A DNA stretch of 8,397 nt from positions 1 through 8,397 of the forward strand of contig CAMJES010000081.1 in the NCBI GenBank assembly GCA_946404705.1, given 5' to 3'. This DNA comes from an uncultured Ruminococcus sp. (GTDB lineage: Bacteria > Bacillota > Clostridia > Oscillospirales > Ruminococcaceae). The notes beneath the pieces are model-generated. The model was given only the letters and a program-made list of their open reading frames with translations, did no database searches and was not told where the DNA came from. Shown piece by piece: positions 1-5,867 of the stretch (its first letter is position 1; each line of letters opens with the position of its first letter). The position numbers were made by a program, and so were the translations under genes.

Positions 1-45
1 TATCATAGCCGGTGACTGGAGTTCAGACGTGTGCTCTTCCGATCT
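1..45. other. Residual Illumina sequencing adapter at contig end (not genomic)
   Basis: Positions 12-45 match the 34-base TruSeq index-side (read 2) adapter exactly as I know it, beginning GTGACTGGAGTTCAGACGTG and ending GCTCTTCCGATCT. Positions 1-11 fit the place where a sample index and the last bases of the P7 arm would lie, but I cannot assign the index. Translated from the GTG at 12, the adapter gives MTGVQTCALPI, a peptide that appears as a false N-terminus in database proteins from untrimmed assemblies. The true genomic sequence starts at about 46. The adapter marks the physical end of an assembled contig, so nothing should be inferred about what lies upstream. Confidence 0.97.
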
Positions 46-557
46 CGACGATCATAACCGACAAGCTTAAACGAATCAGCCGTACAGGACTTACGCCGCC
101 GGAAAATGTCCGTTATATTGCTGCCGATCTGTCAAGTGAAAGCCTTGCAAACGTGTTGGATAAAAACGGTTTCGATAGGAGCAAAAAGACGTTTTTTTCC
201 TGCCTTGGACTGCTCTATTATCTTACAAATGACGAGATATCACAGTTGTTTGAGAGCATCGCACAGGTTTCTGCGGACGGCAGCTCCGTTGCCTTTGATT
301 TCCCCGACAGCCACTTGTTCTCGTCAAGCGTTCCGAGGGTAAAAAATATGCTCGCAATGGCGGAGATGAGCGGCGAACCGATGAAGTCCTGCTTCGGTTA
401 CGGAGAGCTTGAAAAAATGCTTGAAGATAACGGCTTTCTTATATACGAATTTCTGAACCGCGATGATATACAGGACAGATTTCTCTGCGGCAGCGAAATG
501 ACTGCTTTTGAGAACGTAAACTATGCGCAGGCGGTTCTTTTTAACCGAAAAAAATAA
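46..557 (+). CDS. Class I SAM-dependent methyltransferase, leucine carboxyl methyltransferase/Ppm1-like, 3' part only
   Basis: This is the C-terminal part, about 170 residues, of a class I methyltransferase that would use S-adenosylmethionine in the cytoplasm; its methyl acceptor is unknown. The family is recognised from NVRYIAADLSSE, which resembles the 'NV.FV..DL' segment after the fourth strand, and from TFFSCLGLLYYLTNDEI, the counterpart of the family's 'tff..EGv..YLt.e.v' block. SVAFDFPDS and FGYGELEKMLEDNGF follow. The N-terminal region with the glycine-rich SAM loop is missing because the contig begins inside the gene. The codon at 45-47 straddles the adapter junction, and the first wholly genomic codon is 48-50. 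The GTG at 12 is adapter and is not a start. The gene ends in TAA at 555-557 and converges on hemW. Natural-product O-methyltransferases share this fold, so no substrate is proposed. The family call is fairly sure; the function is not. Confidence 0.8.
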
Positions 558-562
558 ACAGC

Positions 563-769
563 ACATAAAATTCCCGTGAAGTTCATACTAATTCCAAACC
601 GTTCCATAGACAAAGACGACAGATAGAATGATCCAAGTCAAGGAAGACGACCGCAGGCAGGCTGCCGCCTGTCAAGGGATCCTGACGCAGAATTGGATTA
701 TTATATCCGAGTATTTAGTCTTACGGTTGGTTTGGAATTAGTATCATAGCTCCACGGGGTTTTTTATGT
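563..769. terminator. Intrinsic terminator between convergent genes, split by a 160-bp insertion in its loop
   Basis: The left arm CCCGTGAAG (573-581) pairs with CTCCACGGG (750-758) with one mismatch. The outer A-rich arm ACATAAAA (563-570) pairs exactly with TTTTATGT (762-769). A run of six T (760-765) follows the right arm on the plus strand, as expected for a terminator of the methyltransferase gene. In the other direction the T-tract is shorter (four T), so any terminator function for hemW is weaker. The two arms are now separated by the inverted-repeat element at 585-744. Joining the flanks would give a compact hairpin with a loop of about ten bases. Whether it still terminates with the larger structured loop cannot be seen from sequence. 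The right arm lies just past the hemW stop codon and overlaps it at the T-run. Confidence 0.55.
585..744. repeat. MITE-like or REP-like structured element with 16-bp perfect terminal inverted repeats
   Basis: ATACTAATTCCAAACC (585-600) is exactly reverse-complemented at 729-744. The pairing extends to AACCGT (597-602) against ACGGTT (723-728) if a 4-bp GGTT duplication in the right arm is looped out. Further nested pairing is visible: 608-611 with 718-721; 627-636 with 693-702 (ten pairs, one G-T); 637-639 with 684-686 and 641-644 with 680-683 around a bulged A; and an apical hairpin, CAGGC (654-658) with GCCTG (667-671). The whole element therefore folds into one long interrupted hairpin. 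It has no open reading frame of note and no transposase. A non-autonomous miniature element or a dispersed palindromic repeat is the likeliest reading, and a structured RNA is possible. A 2-bp AT duplication is one possible insertion footprint, but it is ambiguous because AT is also part of the repeat. Confidence 0.6.
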
Positions 770-1825
770 TAATCTGCATATTATCTCATTTGAAACAAGG
801 CAGCCGTTCGGAGTGAGCATTATCCGTTCGTTTTCACGGCGAAGCAGACCGCTTTTTTCAAGCTGCTTTGCAACAGGCAGTTTATCCTGCGTAAGCGCGG
901 AAAGCGGTATTCCCTACTGCGTAAGACGAAGCGCAAGCATTATTTTTTCATCGTCTGCGCCGCCGTTTTCCTCCGTGACTATCTCCTCCTGCAATTCGCT
1001 GTTTATAAAGCGCTCAATTGACGGCGGACAAGCCTTTCTCACACCGTCAACATAAGAATGTGCGGACGGGCCTATGCCGTAATACTCCTCGCAGCGCCAG
1101 TATTTGAGGTTATGCCGTGATTCGCAGCCCTTATGCGCAAAATTCGATATCTCATATTGTGCAAAGCCGTTTTCTTCAAGCATTTGCACGGCTTCGAGAT
1201 ACATATCTGCAGTTTCGTCCTCGTTTGGGATAAGGCTTTGGATAGTTTCGCTTTTTCCGTAGGCAGTCCCCTCCTCTATTTTCAGCATATACGCCGAAAC
1301 GTGGCAAATCGGGAGCTTCACGAGTTTTTCTATCGTTTCCGCAAGCGTTTCTTTTGTTTGATATGCCGTTGCAAGCATAAGGTCGGCGGAAATATTGCGA
1401 AAGCCTGCTTTATATGCCGAATTAATAGCATTCACAGCTGTTTCTGCGTTGTGGAGTCTGCCGAGGGCGGAAAGCTCCTTATCTGAGAGCGACTGGACGC
1501 CGAACGAAATTCGGTTCACTCCTGCCGAAAATATATCCGCAAGATATTTTTCATCGACCGAATTGGGATTGCATTCCATTGTTATCTCCGAGCCGTAAGC
1601 TATCTCTGCCGCAGAGAGCATTGAGTATATCTGCTTTGCTGAAAGCAGCGAAGGTGTTCCGCCGCCGAAATAGACGGTATCCGCTTTGACGTTCTGCGCT
1701 TTGATATTGCGTACAACTGCTGCCGTATAATCATCTGCAAGTTCCGTTTTCGTAACCGAATAAAAATCGCAGTACGGACATTTTCTTTTACAGAACGGAA
1801 CGTGGATATAAAGTCCTCTATACAT
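764..1825 (-). CDS. hemW: HemW, radical-SAM haem chaperone (formerly HemN-like), interrupted by an in-frame amber codon
   Basis: HemW is a cytoplasmic radical-SAM family protein that binds haem and is proposed to hand it to acceptor proteins; it is not the coproporphyrinogen dehydrogenase HemN. The N-terminus MYRGLYIHVPFC opens directly into the iron-sulphur motif C12-x3-C16-x2-C19 followed by D20-F21. HemN proteins have a further cysteine here, which supports HemW. GGGTPS lies at 54-59, then MECNPNS, RISFGVQSLSD and the HemW-type HNLKYW...YYGIGPSAHSYVDG block. The ATG at 1823-1825 has GGAG seven bases upstream. The frame meets TAG at 914-916 after 303 codons. It then continues in the same frame for 49 codons with a recognisable HemN_C-type end (KSGLLRRENERIMLTPNG, then SNEII) to TAA at 764-766. 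The whole frame is 353 codons, close to family length, while the stop cuts the C-terminal domain in half. A recent nonsense mutation or a base error near a contig end are the simplest explanations. The gene lies 48 bp after lepA, its common Firmicutes partner. Confidence 0.9.
914..916 (-). other. In-frame TAG inside hemW
   Basis: On the minus strand the codons read ...CTT ACG CAG TAG GGA ATA CCG..., giving LRLTQ-stop-GIPL. HemW proteins commonly have a motif like 'LRLxEGI' here, so GAG to TAG (Glu) or CAG to TAG (Gln) would each need one base change. Both sides are in the same frame, so this is a substitution or a 3-base insertion, not a frameshift. None of the other stop codons visible in the window is TAG: the methyltransferase, lepA, recJ and the downstream hemW end use TAA, and the transporter uses TGA. 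Confidence 0.9.
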
Positions 1826-1839
1826 TTTGATTCTCCGCT

Positions 1840-1865
1840 AAAAAACAAAGGCAGCCGAAGCTGCC
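1840..1865 (-). terminator. Intrinsic terminator after lepA with a UUCG loop, just before the hemW ribosome binding site
   Basis: On the minus strand GGCAGC (1865-1860), loop TTCG (1859-1856) and GCTGCC (1855-1850) form a perfect 6-bp GC-rich stem with the very stable UUCG tetraloop. The tract TTTGTTTTTT (1849-1840) follows. The stem begins eight bases after the lepA stop codon. Only 14 bases, which include the hemW GGAG, lie between the T-tract and the hemW ATG. hemW would therefore depend on read-through, or on a promoter I did not identify within lepA. Confidence 0.85.
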
Positions 1866-1873
1866 CCCGAATA

Positions 1874-3685
1874 TTATTCGTCATCCATTTTGAGTACAGC
1901 CATAAACGCTTCCTGCGGAACCTCGACCGTTCCGAGCTGGCGCATACGCTTTTTACCCTCTTTCTGCTTTTCAAGCAGCTTTTTCTTTCGTGTGATATCG
2001 CCGCCGTAGCACTTTGCAAGAACGTCCTTGCGCATTGCCTTAACGGTTTCGCGCGCGATTATCTTTCCGCCGACAGCTGCCTGAATAGGAATTTCAAAAA
2101 GCTGACGCGGGATATTGTCCTTAAGTCGCTCTGCTATCTTTCTTGCACGTTTATATGCATTGTCGGTATGAACGATGAACGAAAGCGCATCAACGATATC
2201 GCCGTTGAGCATGATATCAAGCTTGACAAGCTTGGACGGAACATAGCCGAGCATTTCATAGTCAAACGAAGCATAGCCCTTTGTGCGCGATTTCAGCGCA
2301 TCGAAAAAGTCATAGATTATCTCGTTGAGCGGCAGTTCATAATGCAGTTCAACACGGGTCGCATCGAGATATTTCATATCCTTGAACACGCCGCGGCGCT
2401 CCTGACAAAGCTCCATTATATTTCCGACAAAATCGGACGGAGTGAGGATAGAAGCCTTTACCATAGGTTCTTCCGCCGACTGGATATTTGCAGGATCGGG
2501 GTAGTTCGTAGGGTTGTCGATATATACGGTTTCGCCGCTTGTAAGGTTTACTTTATATATAACCGAAGGCGCGGTCGTGATTAGGTCGAGGTTATACTCG
2601 CGTTCAAGGCGCTCCTGAATGATCTCCATGTGGAGAAGTCCGAGAAAGCCGCAGCGGAAGCCGAAGCCAAGCGCAACGGAGGTTTCCGGCTGGAACGAAA
2701 GAGAAGCGTCATTAAGCTGAAGCTTTTCAAGTGCGTCACGCAGGTCGCCGTATTTTGCGCCGTCTGCAGGATAGATACCGCTGAACACCATCGGGTTTAC
2801 TTCACGATAGCCGGGAAGTGCGCTTTCACAGGGGTTATCGGCATCCGTAACGGTATCGCCGACCTTTGTATCACCGATAGATTTGATAGAAGCTGTGATA
2901 TATCCGACCTCGCCTGCTTTGAGCGTTCCTGCATTAACGTGGTCGACTGCTCCCATATATCCTGTTTCAACAACGTCAAACTCAGCACCCGTTGCCATAA
3001 GGCGGATACGCTGACCTATCTTTACCTCGCCGTCAATTACTCTGACGTAGATGATAACGCCCTTATAGCTGTCATAGTAGCAATCGAATATGAGTGCTTT
3101 GAGCGGTGCGTTGATATCCCCTTTCGGTGCAGGAATATCGGTAACGATACGTTCGAGGACTTCTTCAACGTTAGTACCCATTTTTGCGGATATTCTCGGT
3201 GCGTCCATTGCAGGTATGCCGATAACATTTTCTACCTCTTCCGCAACGCGTTCGGGTTCTGCCGAAGGGAGGTCAATTTTATTGATAACGGGCATTACTT
3301 CAAGGTCGTTCTCGATAGCAAGATATGTGTTTGCAAGGGTCTGCGCCTCAATTCCCTGCGATGCGTCCACGATAAGGACTGCGCCCTCGCAGGCAACGAG
3401 CGAACGCGAAACTTCGTAGTTAAAATCGACATGACCCGGAGTGTCGATAAGGTTAAAGACATACTCTTTTCCGTCCTTTGCGGTATAGTTAAGGCGGACG
3501 GCGCGGGCCTTTATCGTAATTCCTCTTTCACGCTCGATATCCATATTATCGAGCAGCTGTTCCTCCATATCACGCTTTGCAACGGAAGAGGTAAGCTCAA
3601 GAATACGGTCGGCAAGCGTTGATTTTCCATGGTCTATATGGGCAATTATGCAAAAATTTCTGATATTATCCTGATTATACGACAC
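1874..3685 (-). CDS. lepA: Elongation factor 4 (LepA), ribosome-associated GTPase
   Basis: LepA/EF-4 is a translational GTPase related to EF-G that acts on the 70S ribosome; back-translocation and a role in initiation or subunit assembly have both been proposed. All GTPase motifs are present: AHIDHGKS at 15-22 (G1), RGITIKA at 54-60 (G2), DTPGH at 81-85 (G3) and NKID at 135-138 (G4), with SAK as G5 a little further on. Domain II, the EF-G-like domains III and V, and the LepA-specific C-terminal domain (KMRQLGTVEVPQEAF-like end with RKKKLLEKQKEGKKRMRQLG) follow. Its 603 residues match the usual family length of about 600. The start is GTG at 3683-3685, preceded by AAAGGAG with seven bases of spacing; the product begins MSYNQDNIRNFCIIAHIDHG, as LepA proteins do. 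It is intact, has its own promoter and is followed by a strong terminator before hemW. Confidence 0.98.
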   Translation of the reverse strand: MSYNQDNIRNFCIIAHIDHGKSTLADRILELTSSVAKRDMEEQLLDNMDIERERGITIKARAVRLNYTAKDGKEYVFNLIDTPGHVDFNYEVSRSLVACEGAVLIVDASQGIEAQTLANTYLAIENDLEVMPVINKIDLPSAEPERVAEEVENVIGIPAMDAPRISAKMGTNVEEVLERIVTDIPAPKGDINAPLKALIFDCYYDSYKGVIIYVRVIDGEVKIGQRIRLMATGAEFDVVETGYMGAVDHVNAGTLKAGEVGYITASIKSIGDTKVGDTVTDADNPCESALPGYREVNPMVFSGIYPADGAKYGDLRDALEKLQLNDASLSFQPETSVALGFGFRCGFLGLLHMEIIQERLEREYNLDLITTAPSVIYKVNLTSGETVYIDNPTNYPDPANIQSAEEPMVKASILTPSDFVGNIMELCQERRGVFKDMKYLDATRVELHYELPLNEIIYDFFDALKSRTKGYASFDYEMLGYVPSKLVKLDIMLNGDIVDALSFIVHTDNAYKRARKIAERLKDNIPRQLFEIPIQAAVGGKIIARETVKAMRKDVLAKCYGGDITRKKKLLEKQKEGKKRMRQLGTVEVPQEAFMAVLKMDDE

Positions 3686-3717
3686 AAAAACGCTCCTTTT
3701 ATTTAGGGTTTCTATTA

Positions 3718-3746
3718 ATTATAGCACAAAAAAAACCATTTGTAAA
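3718..3746 (-). promoter_or_regulatory. Sigma-A type promoter of lepA
   Basis: On the minus strand TTTACA (3746-3741) and TATAAT (3723-3718) are separated by exactly 17 bases. The -10 is a perfect consensus and the -35 differs from TTGACA at one base. The spacer carries a run of eight T. Transcription would start near 3711, about 25 bases before the lepA GTG, leaving room for the AAAGGAG ribosome binding site and little else. This supports lepA as the first gene of its transcript. Confidence 0.85.
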
Positions 3747-3782
3747 GCAAAATTCGGCTGCTTCAAAAATTCGAAGCAGCCG
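3746..3782 (-). terminator. Intrinsic terminator of the Na/Pi cotransporter gene
   Basis: On the minus strand CGGCTGCTTC (3782-3773) pairs perfectly over ten bases with GAAGCAGCCG (3764-3755), with an 8-base loop between them. AATTTTGCTTT follows, a moderate T-rich tract. The stem begins five bases after the transporter TGA (3788-3790). It separates the transporter transcript from the lepA promoter, whose -35 starts within the T-rich tail. Confidence 0.8.
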
Positions 3783-3787
3783 TTTTC

Positions 3788-5587
3788 TCAAATTGCATAT
3801 TTTGTCATAAATTCTTCTTCAAGGCGGACATATTCTTCGTCCTTTGCGGCGTGGGCGTTCTGAATAAACTCATGACGGTTGATAACGGCGTTGTTTTTCT
3901 GCGAGCCGATAACATAAACTGCGATATTCGAGCAATGGTCGGATATTCTTTCAAGATTTATAAGCAGGTCAAGGAAGTTTACGCCGCTTTCGACAACGCA
4001 CTTGCCCTCTTTAAGGCGTTCGATATGCCGTGCTTTAAGCGTTTCGTTAAGATAATCGATCGTTTCTTCAAGCGGTTCGACCTTTGCGGCGAGCGCAGCA
4101 TCATTGAGTTCAACGCAGCGTATCGCCATACCGATTATCTCCTCACAAGCGCGAGAGATTATATCAAGTTCACGGATAGCTTCGGGTGAGAACATCACCG
4201 AGTTTTCATACAGCTTTTCGGCGTCCTCGATAAGGTTCATCGTATAATCGCCGATACGTTCAAACTCGGAGCTGAGGTGAAGAAGCTCCGTAACGCGGCG
4301 GTTTTCAAAATCGGTAAGCTCACACTCGGTTATTTTGACGAGGTAGGCATTGAGCCTGTCCTCCATACGGTCAATATTTTCTTCGTTTTCGTTGAGCGCC
4401 GCGATGAGCTTTTCATCGTAGCTGCCATTAAAGAGGTTGCGCATATTCCCGAAGTTATACAGCGCAAGGTTGCCCATTGCAAGCGCGGTATTTGCAGCCT
4501 GCTGAATAGCGAGCGAGGGTGAAACAAGAAGTCTGTCTTCAAGCGCAGGCGCGGTGAATTCGGAAGCCGCAGAAGCTCCGTCCTCGGTCTTTTTATCACG
4601 GATAGTAATCATCGCAAGCTTTTCAAGCAGCTTTGTGAACGGAATAAAGCAGAATGTTACAACAACGTTAAAGAACGTATGGAAGTTTGCAATGCCGCCC
4701 ATATCAATAGCTTCATTCCAGAACGGAAGTCCGAAGATACCTTGAAGCGCATAGACTGCAATAAGGAACAAAACTGTACCGATTATATTGAAATAAAGGT
4801 GAACTGCGGCTGCGCGCTTTGCGTTTTTTCCTGCGCCGACAGCGGAGATGATCGGAGTTACGCAGGTACCGATATTCTGTCCCATGATTATCGGGAAGGC
4901 TGCCGAGAACGTCAAAACGCCCGTTGTGGAGATAGTCTGCAAAATACCGACCGAAGCGGACGAGCTTTGCAGCAGCACGGTAACGAGTGCGCCGACTATA
5001 ATTCCGAGTATCGGATTTTTAAGCGTTGCGAACAGATCTTGAAACGCCTGCAAACCCGAAAGAGGGCTTACCGCGCTTGTCATTGAGTTCATTCCGGTAA
5101 AAAGGATACCGACGCCGAGAAGTATCTCGCCTATCGTTTTTCCGCTTTCTTTTTTCGATATCATAAAAACGACAAGTCCGACCGCCGCAATAAACGGAGC
5201 AAGGGTCGTTGGCGAAAGCAGTTTGAGTGCTGCTCCGACATTCTCGTTATTTTCAAGGTCGCCCAGACGAAGTATCTGACCTGTGATAGTTGTACCGATA
5301 TTAGCGCCCATGATAACGCCGATAGCGGACGAGAGCCGCAAAATACCTGCGTTTACAAGTCCGACAACAATGACGGTCGTTGCGGCGGAGCTTTGAACGG
5401 CTGCCGTAACGAGCGCGCCGAGCAGAACGCTCTTAAAGACGTTATTAGAGAGCTTTTCAAGGACTTTTTCCATTCTTCCCGAAGAAAGCTTTTCCAGTCT
5501 TCCGCCGAGAATCGTCATACCGTAGATAAACAGCGCAATTCCGCCAACTGCTTTAATGATAATGGTTACAATATCAATTCCTGACAT
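3788..5587 (-). CDS. Na/Pi cotransporter family protein with C-terminal PhoU-like domain
   Basis: This is a membrane protein of the Na/Pi cotransporter family (YjbB/NptA-like, two Na_Pi_cotrans repeats), predicted to move phosphate across the cytoplasmic membrane with sodium. The two halves each carry the family's glutamine-serine motif: QSSAATT at 65-71 and QSSSAS at 207-212 (numbered from the chosen ATG). Hydrophobic segments fill roughly residues 5-335, beginning with IIIKAVGGIALFIYGMTIL. From about residue 355 the protein is soluble and helical, with the repeated PhoU-like pattern (LAMGNLALYNFGNM, then LSSEFERIGDYTMNL and LINLERISDHCSNIAVYVIG). The two E-R-I-x-D signatures are typical of PhoU and suggest metal binding and regulation. 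I chose ATG at 5585-5587 because GGGGAAGGA precedes it; an in-frame TTG at 5606-5608 would add seven residues but has no convincing ribosome binding site. The product is then 599 residues. Direction of transport and substrate are inferred from family only. Confidence 0.93.
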   Translation of the reverse strand: MSGIDIVTIIIKAVGGIALFIYGMTILGGRLEKLSSGRMEKVLEKLSNNVFKSVLLGALVTAAVQSSAATTVIVVGLVNAGILRLSSAIGVIMGANIGTTITGQILRLGDLENNENVGAALKLLSPTTLAPFIAAVGLVVFMISKKESGKTIGEILLGVGILFTGMNSMTSAVSPLSGLQAFQDLFATLKNPILGIIVGALVTVLLQSSSASVGILQTISTTGVLTFSAAFPIIMGQNIGTCVTPIISAVGAGKNAKRAAAVHLYFNIIGTVLFLIAVYALQGIFGLPFWNEAIDMGGIANFHTFFNVVVTFCFIPFTKLLEKLAMITIRDKKTEDGASAASEFTAPALEDRLLVSPSLAIQQAANTALAMGNLALYNFGNMRNLFNGSYDEKLIAALNENEENIDRMEDRLNAYLVKITECELTDFENRRVTELLHLSSEFERIGDYTMNLIEDAEKLYENSVMFSPEAIRELDIISRACEEIIGMAIRCVELNDAALAAKVEPLEETIDYLNETLKARHIERLKEGKCVVESGVNFLDLLINLERISDHCSNIAVYVIGSQKNNAVINRHEFIQNAHAAKDEEYVRLEEEFMTKYAI

Positions 5588-5644
5588 TTTTTTGGTATCC
5601 TTCCCCAAAGTTAATTTTACTTTACATCTATGTTAAACACTTTA

Positions 5645-5653
5645 ATTATATCA
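5645..5653 (-). promoter_or_regulatory. Extended -10 promoter of the Na/Pi cotransporter gene
   Basis: On the minus strand TGATATAAT (5653-5645) is a perfect extended -10 (TGnTATAAT). The hexamer 17 bases upstream (TACCCT) is a poor -35, which fits an extended -10 promoter. The expected start is near 5638, giving a leader of about 50 bases before the ATG at 5587. No clear phosphate-regulon box array is visible around it. Confidence 0.6.
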
Positions 5654-5802
5654 CAAGTTTCTTTAATAGGGTATAAATTTTCTGAAAAACATTATTTTCT
5701 GCCTTTTCAACATATTCCCCAAGACTTTCCACATCGCTTTTTGAGCATTTTGCCGTTTCACCGCAAAAATCCGTAATAAACTGCAAATTAATTATATTTC
5801 TA

Positions 5803-5831
5803 TTGATTATTCTGCAATAATATAGTATAAT
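5803..5831 (+). promoter_or_regulatory. Sigma-A type promoter of recJ
   Basis: TTGATT (5803-5808) and TATAAT (5826-5831) are 17 bases apart. The -10 is a perfect consensus and the -35 matches TTGACA at four positions including TTGA. The start would fall near 5838, about 30 bases before the recJ ATG, with AAAGGA (5854-5859) as the ribosome binding site in between. Confidence 0.75.
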
Positions 5832-5867
5832 TATAATAATTATTCTCAGATATAAAGGAAAAATTAT

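Larger units (their letters stand above)
5588..5867. other. Divergent promoter region between the Na/Pi transporter and recJ
   Basis: This 280-bp AT-rich gap holds the leader and extended -10 of the transporter on the left and the recJ promoter on the right. The middle part, about 5690-5800, contains no gene I can support. It has a weak inverted repeat, TTTTGC (5748-5753) with GCAAAA (5763-5768), with no T-tract of terminator quality and no match to a riboswitch I recognise. Confidence 0.6.

Noticed and set aside
585..744. Insertion sequence, CRISPR unit or hammerhead-type ribozyme as identity of the palindromic element
   Set aside because: There is no transposase frame, no repeat-spacer array and no hammerhead core (CTGATGA...GAAA) in it; only the inverted-repeat architecture is supported.
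914..916. TAG reassigned to an amino acid genome-wide
   Set aside because: One in-frame TAG near a contig end is too little evidence. The other genes contain no internal TAG, and a point mutation or base error explains it more simply.
1802..3622. Long plus-strand open frames opposite lepA (1802-2584 and 2630-3622)
   Set aside because: They lie antisense to an intact, well-recognised lepA, show no family pattern and have cysteine/phenylalanine-rich compositions typical of reversed coding sequence.
5588..5608. TTG start for the Na/Pi transporter at 5606-5608
   Set aside because: There is no good ribosome binding site before it, whereas the ATG at 5585-5587 has GGGGAAGGA upstream; the extra seven residues are not typical of the family.
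5612..5640. PhoP-box-like TTAACA near the transporter promoter
   Set aside because: Only one hexamer is clear, it lies downstream of the -10, and the repeated spaced array expected for a PhoP site is not seen.
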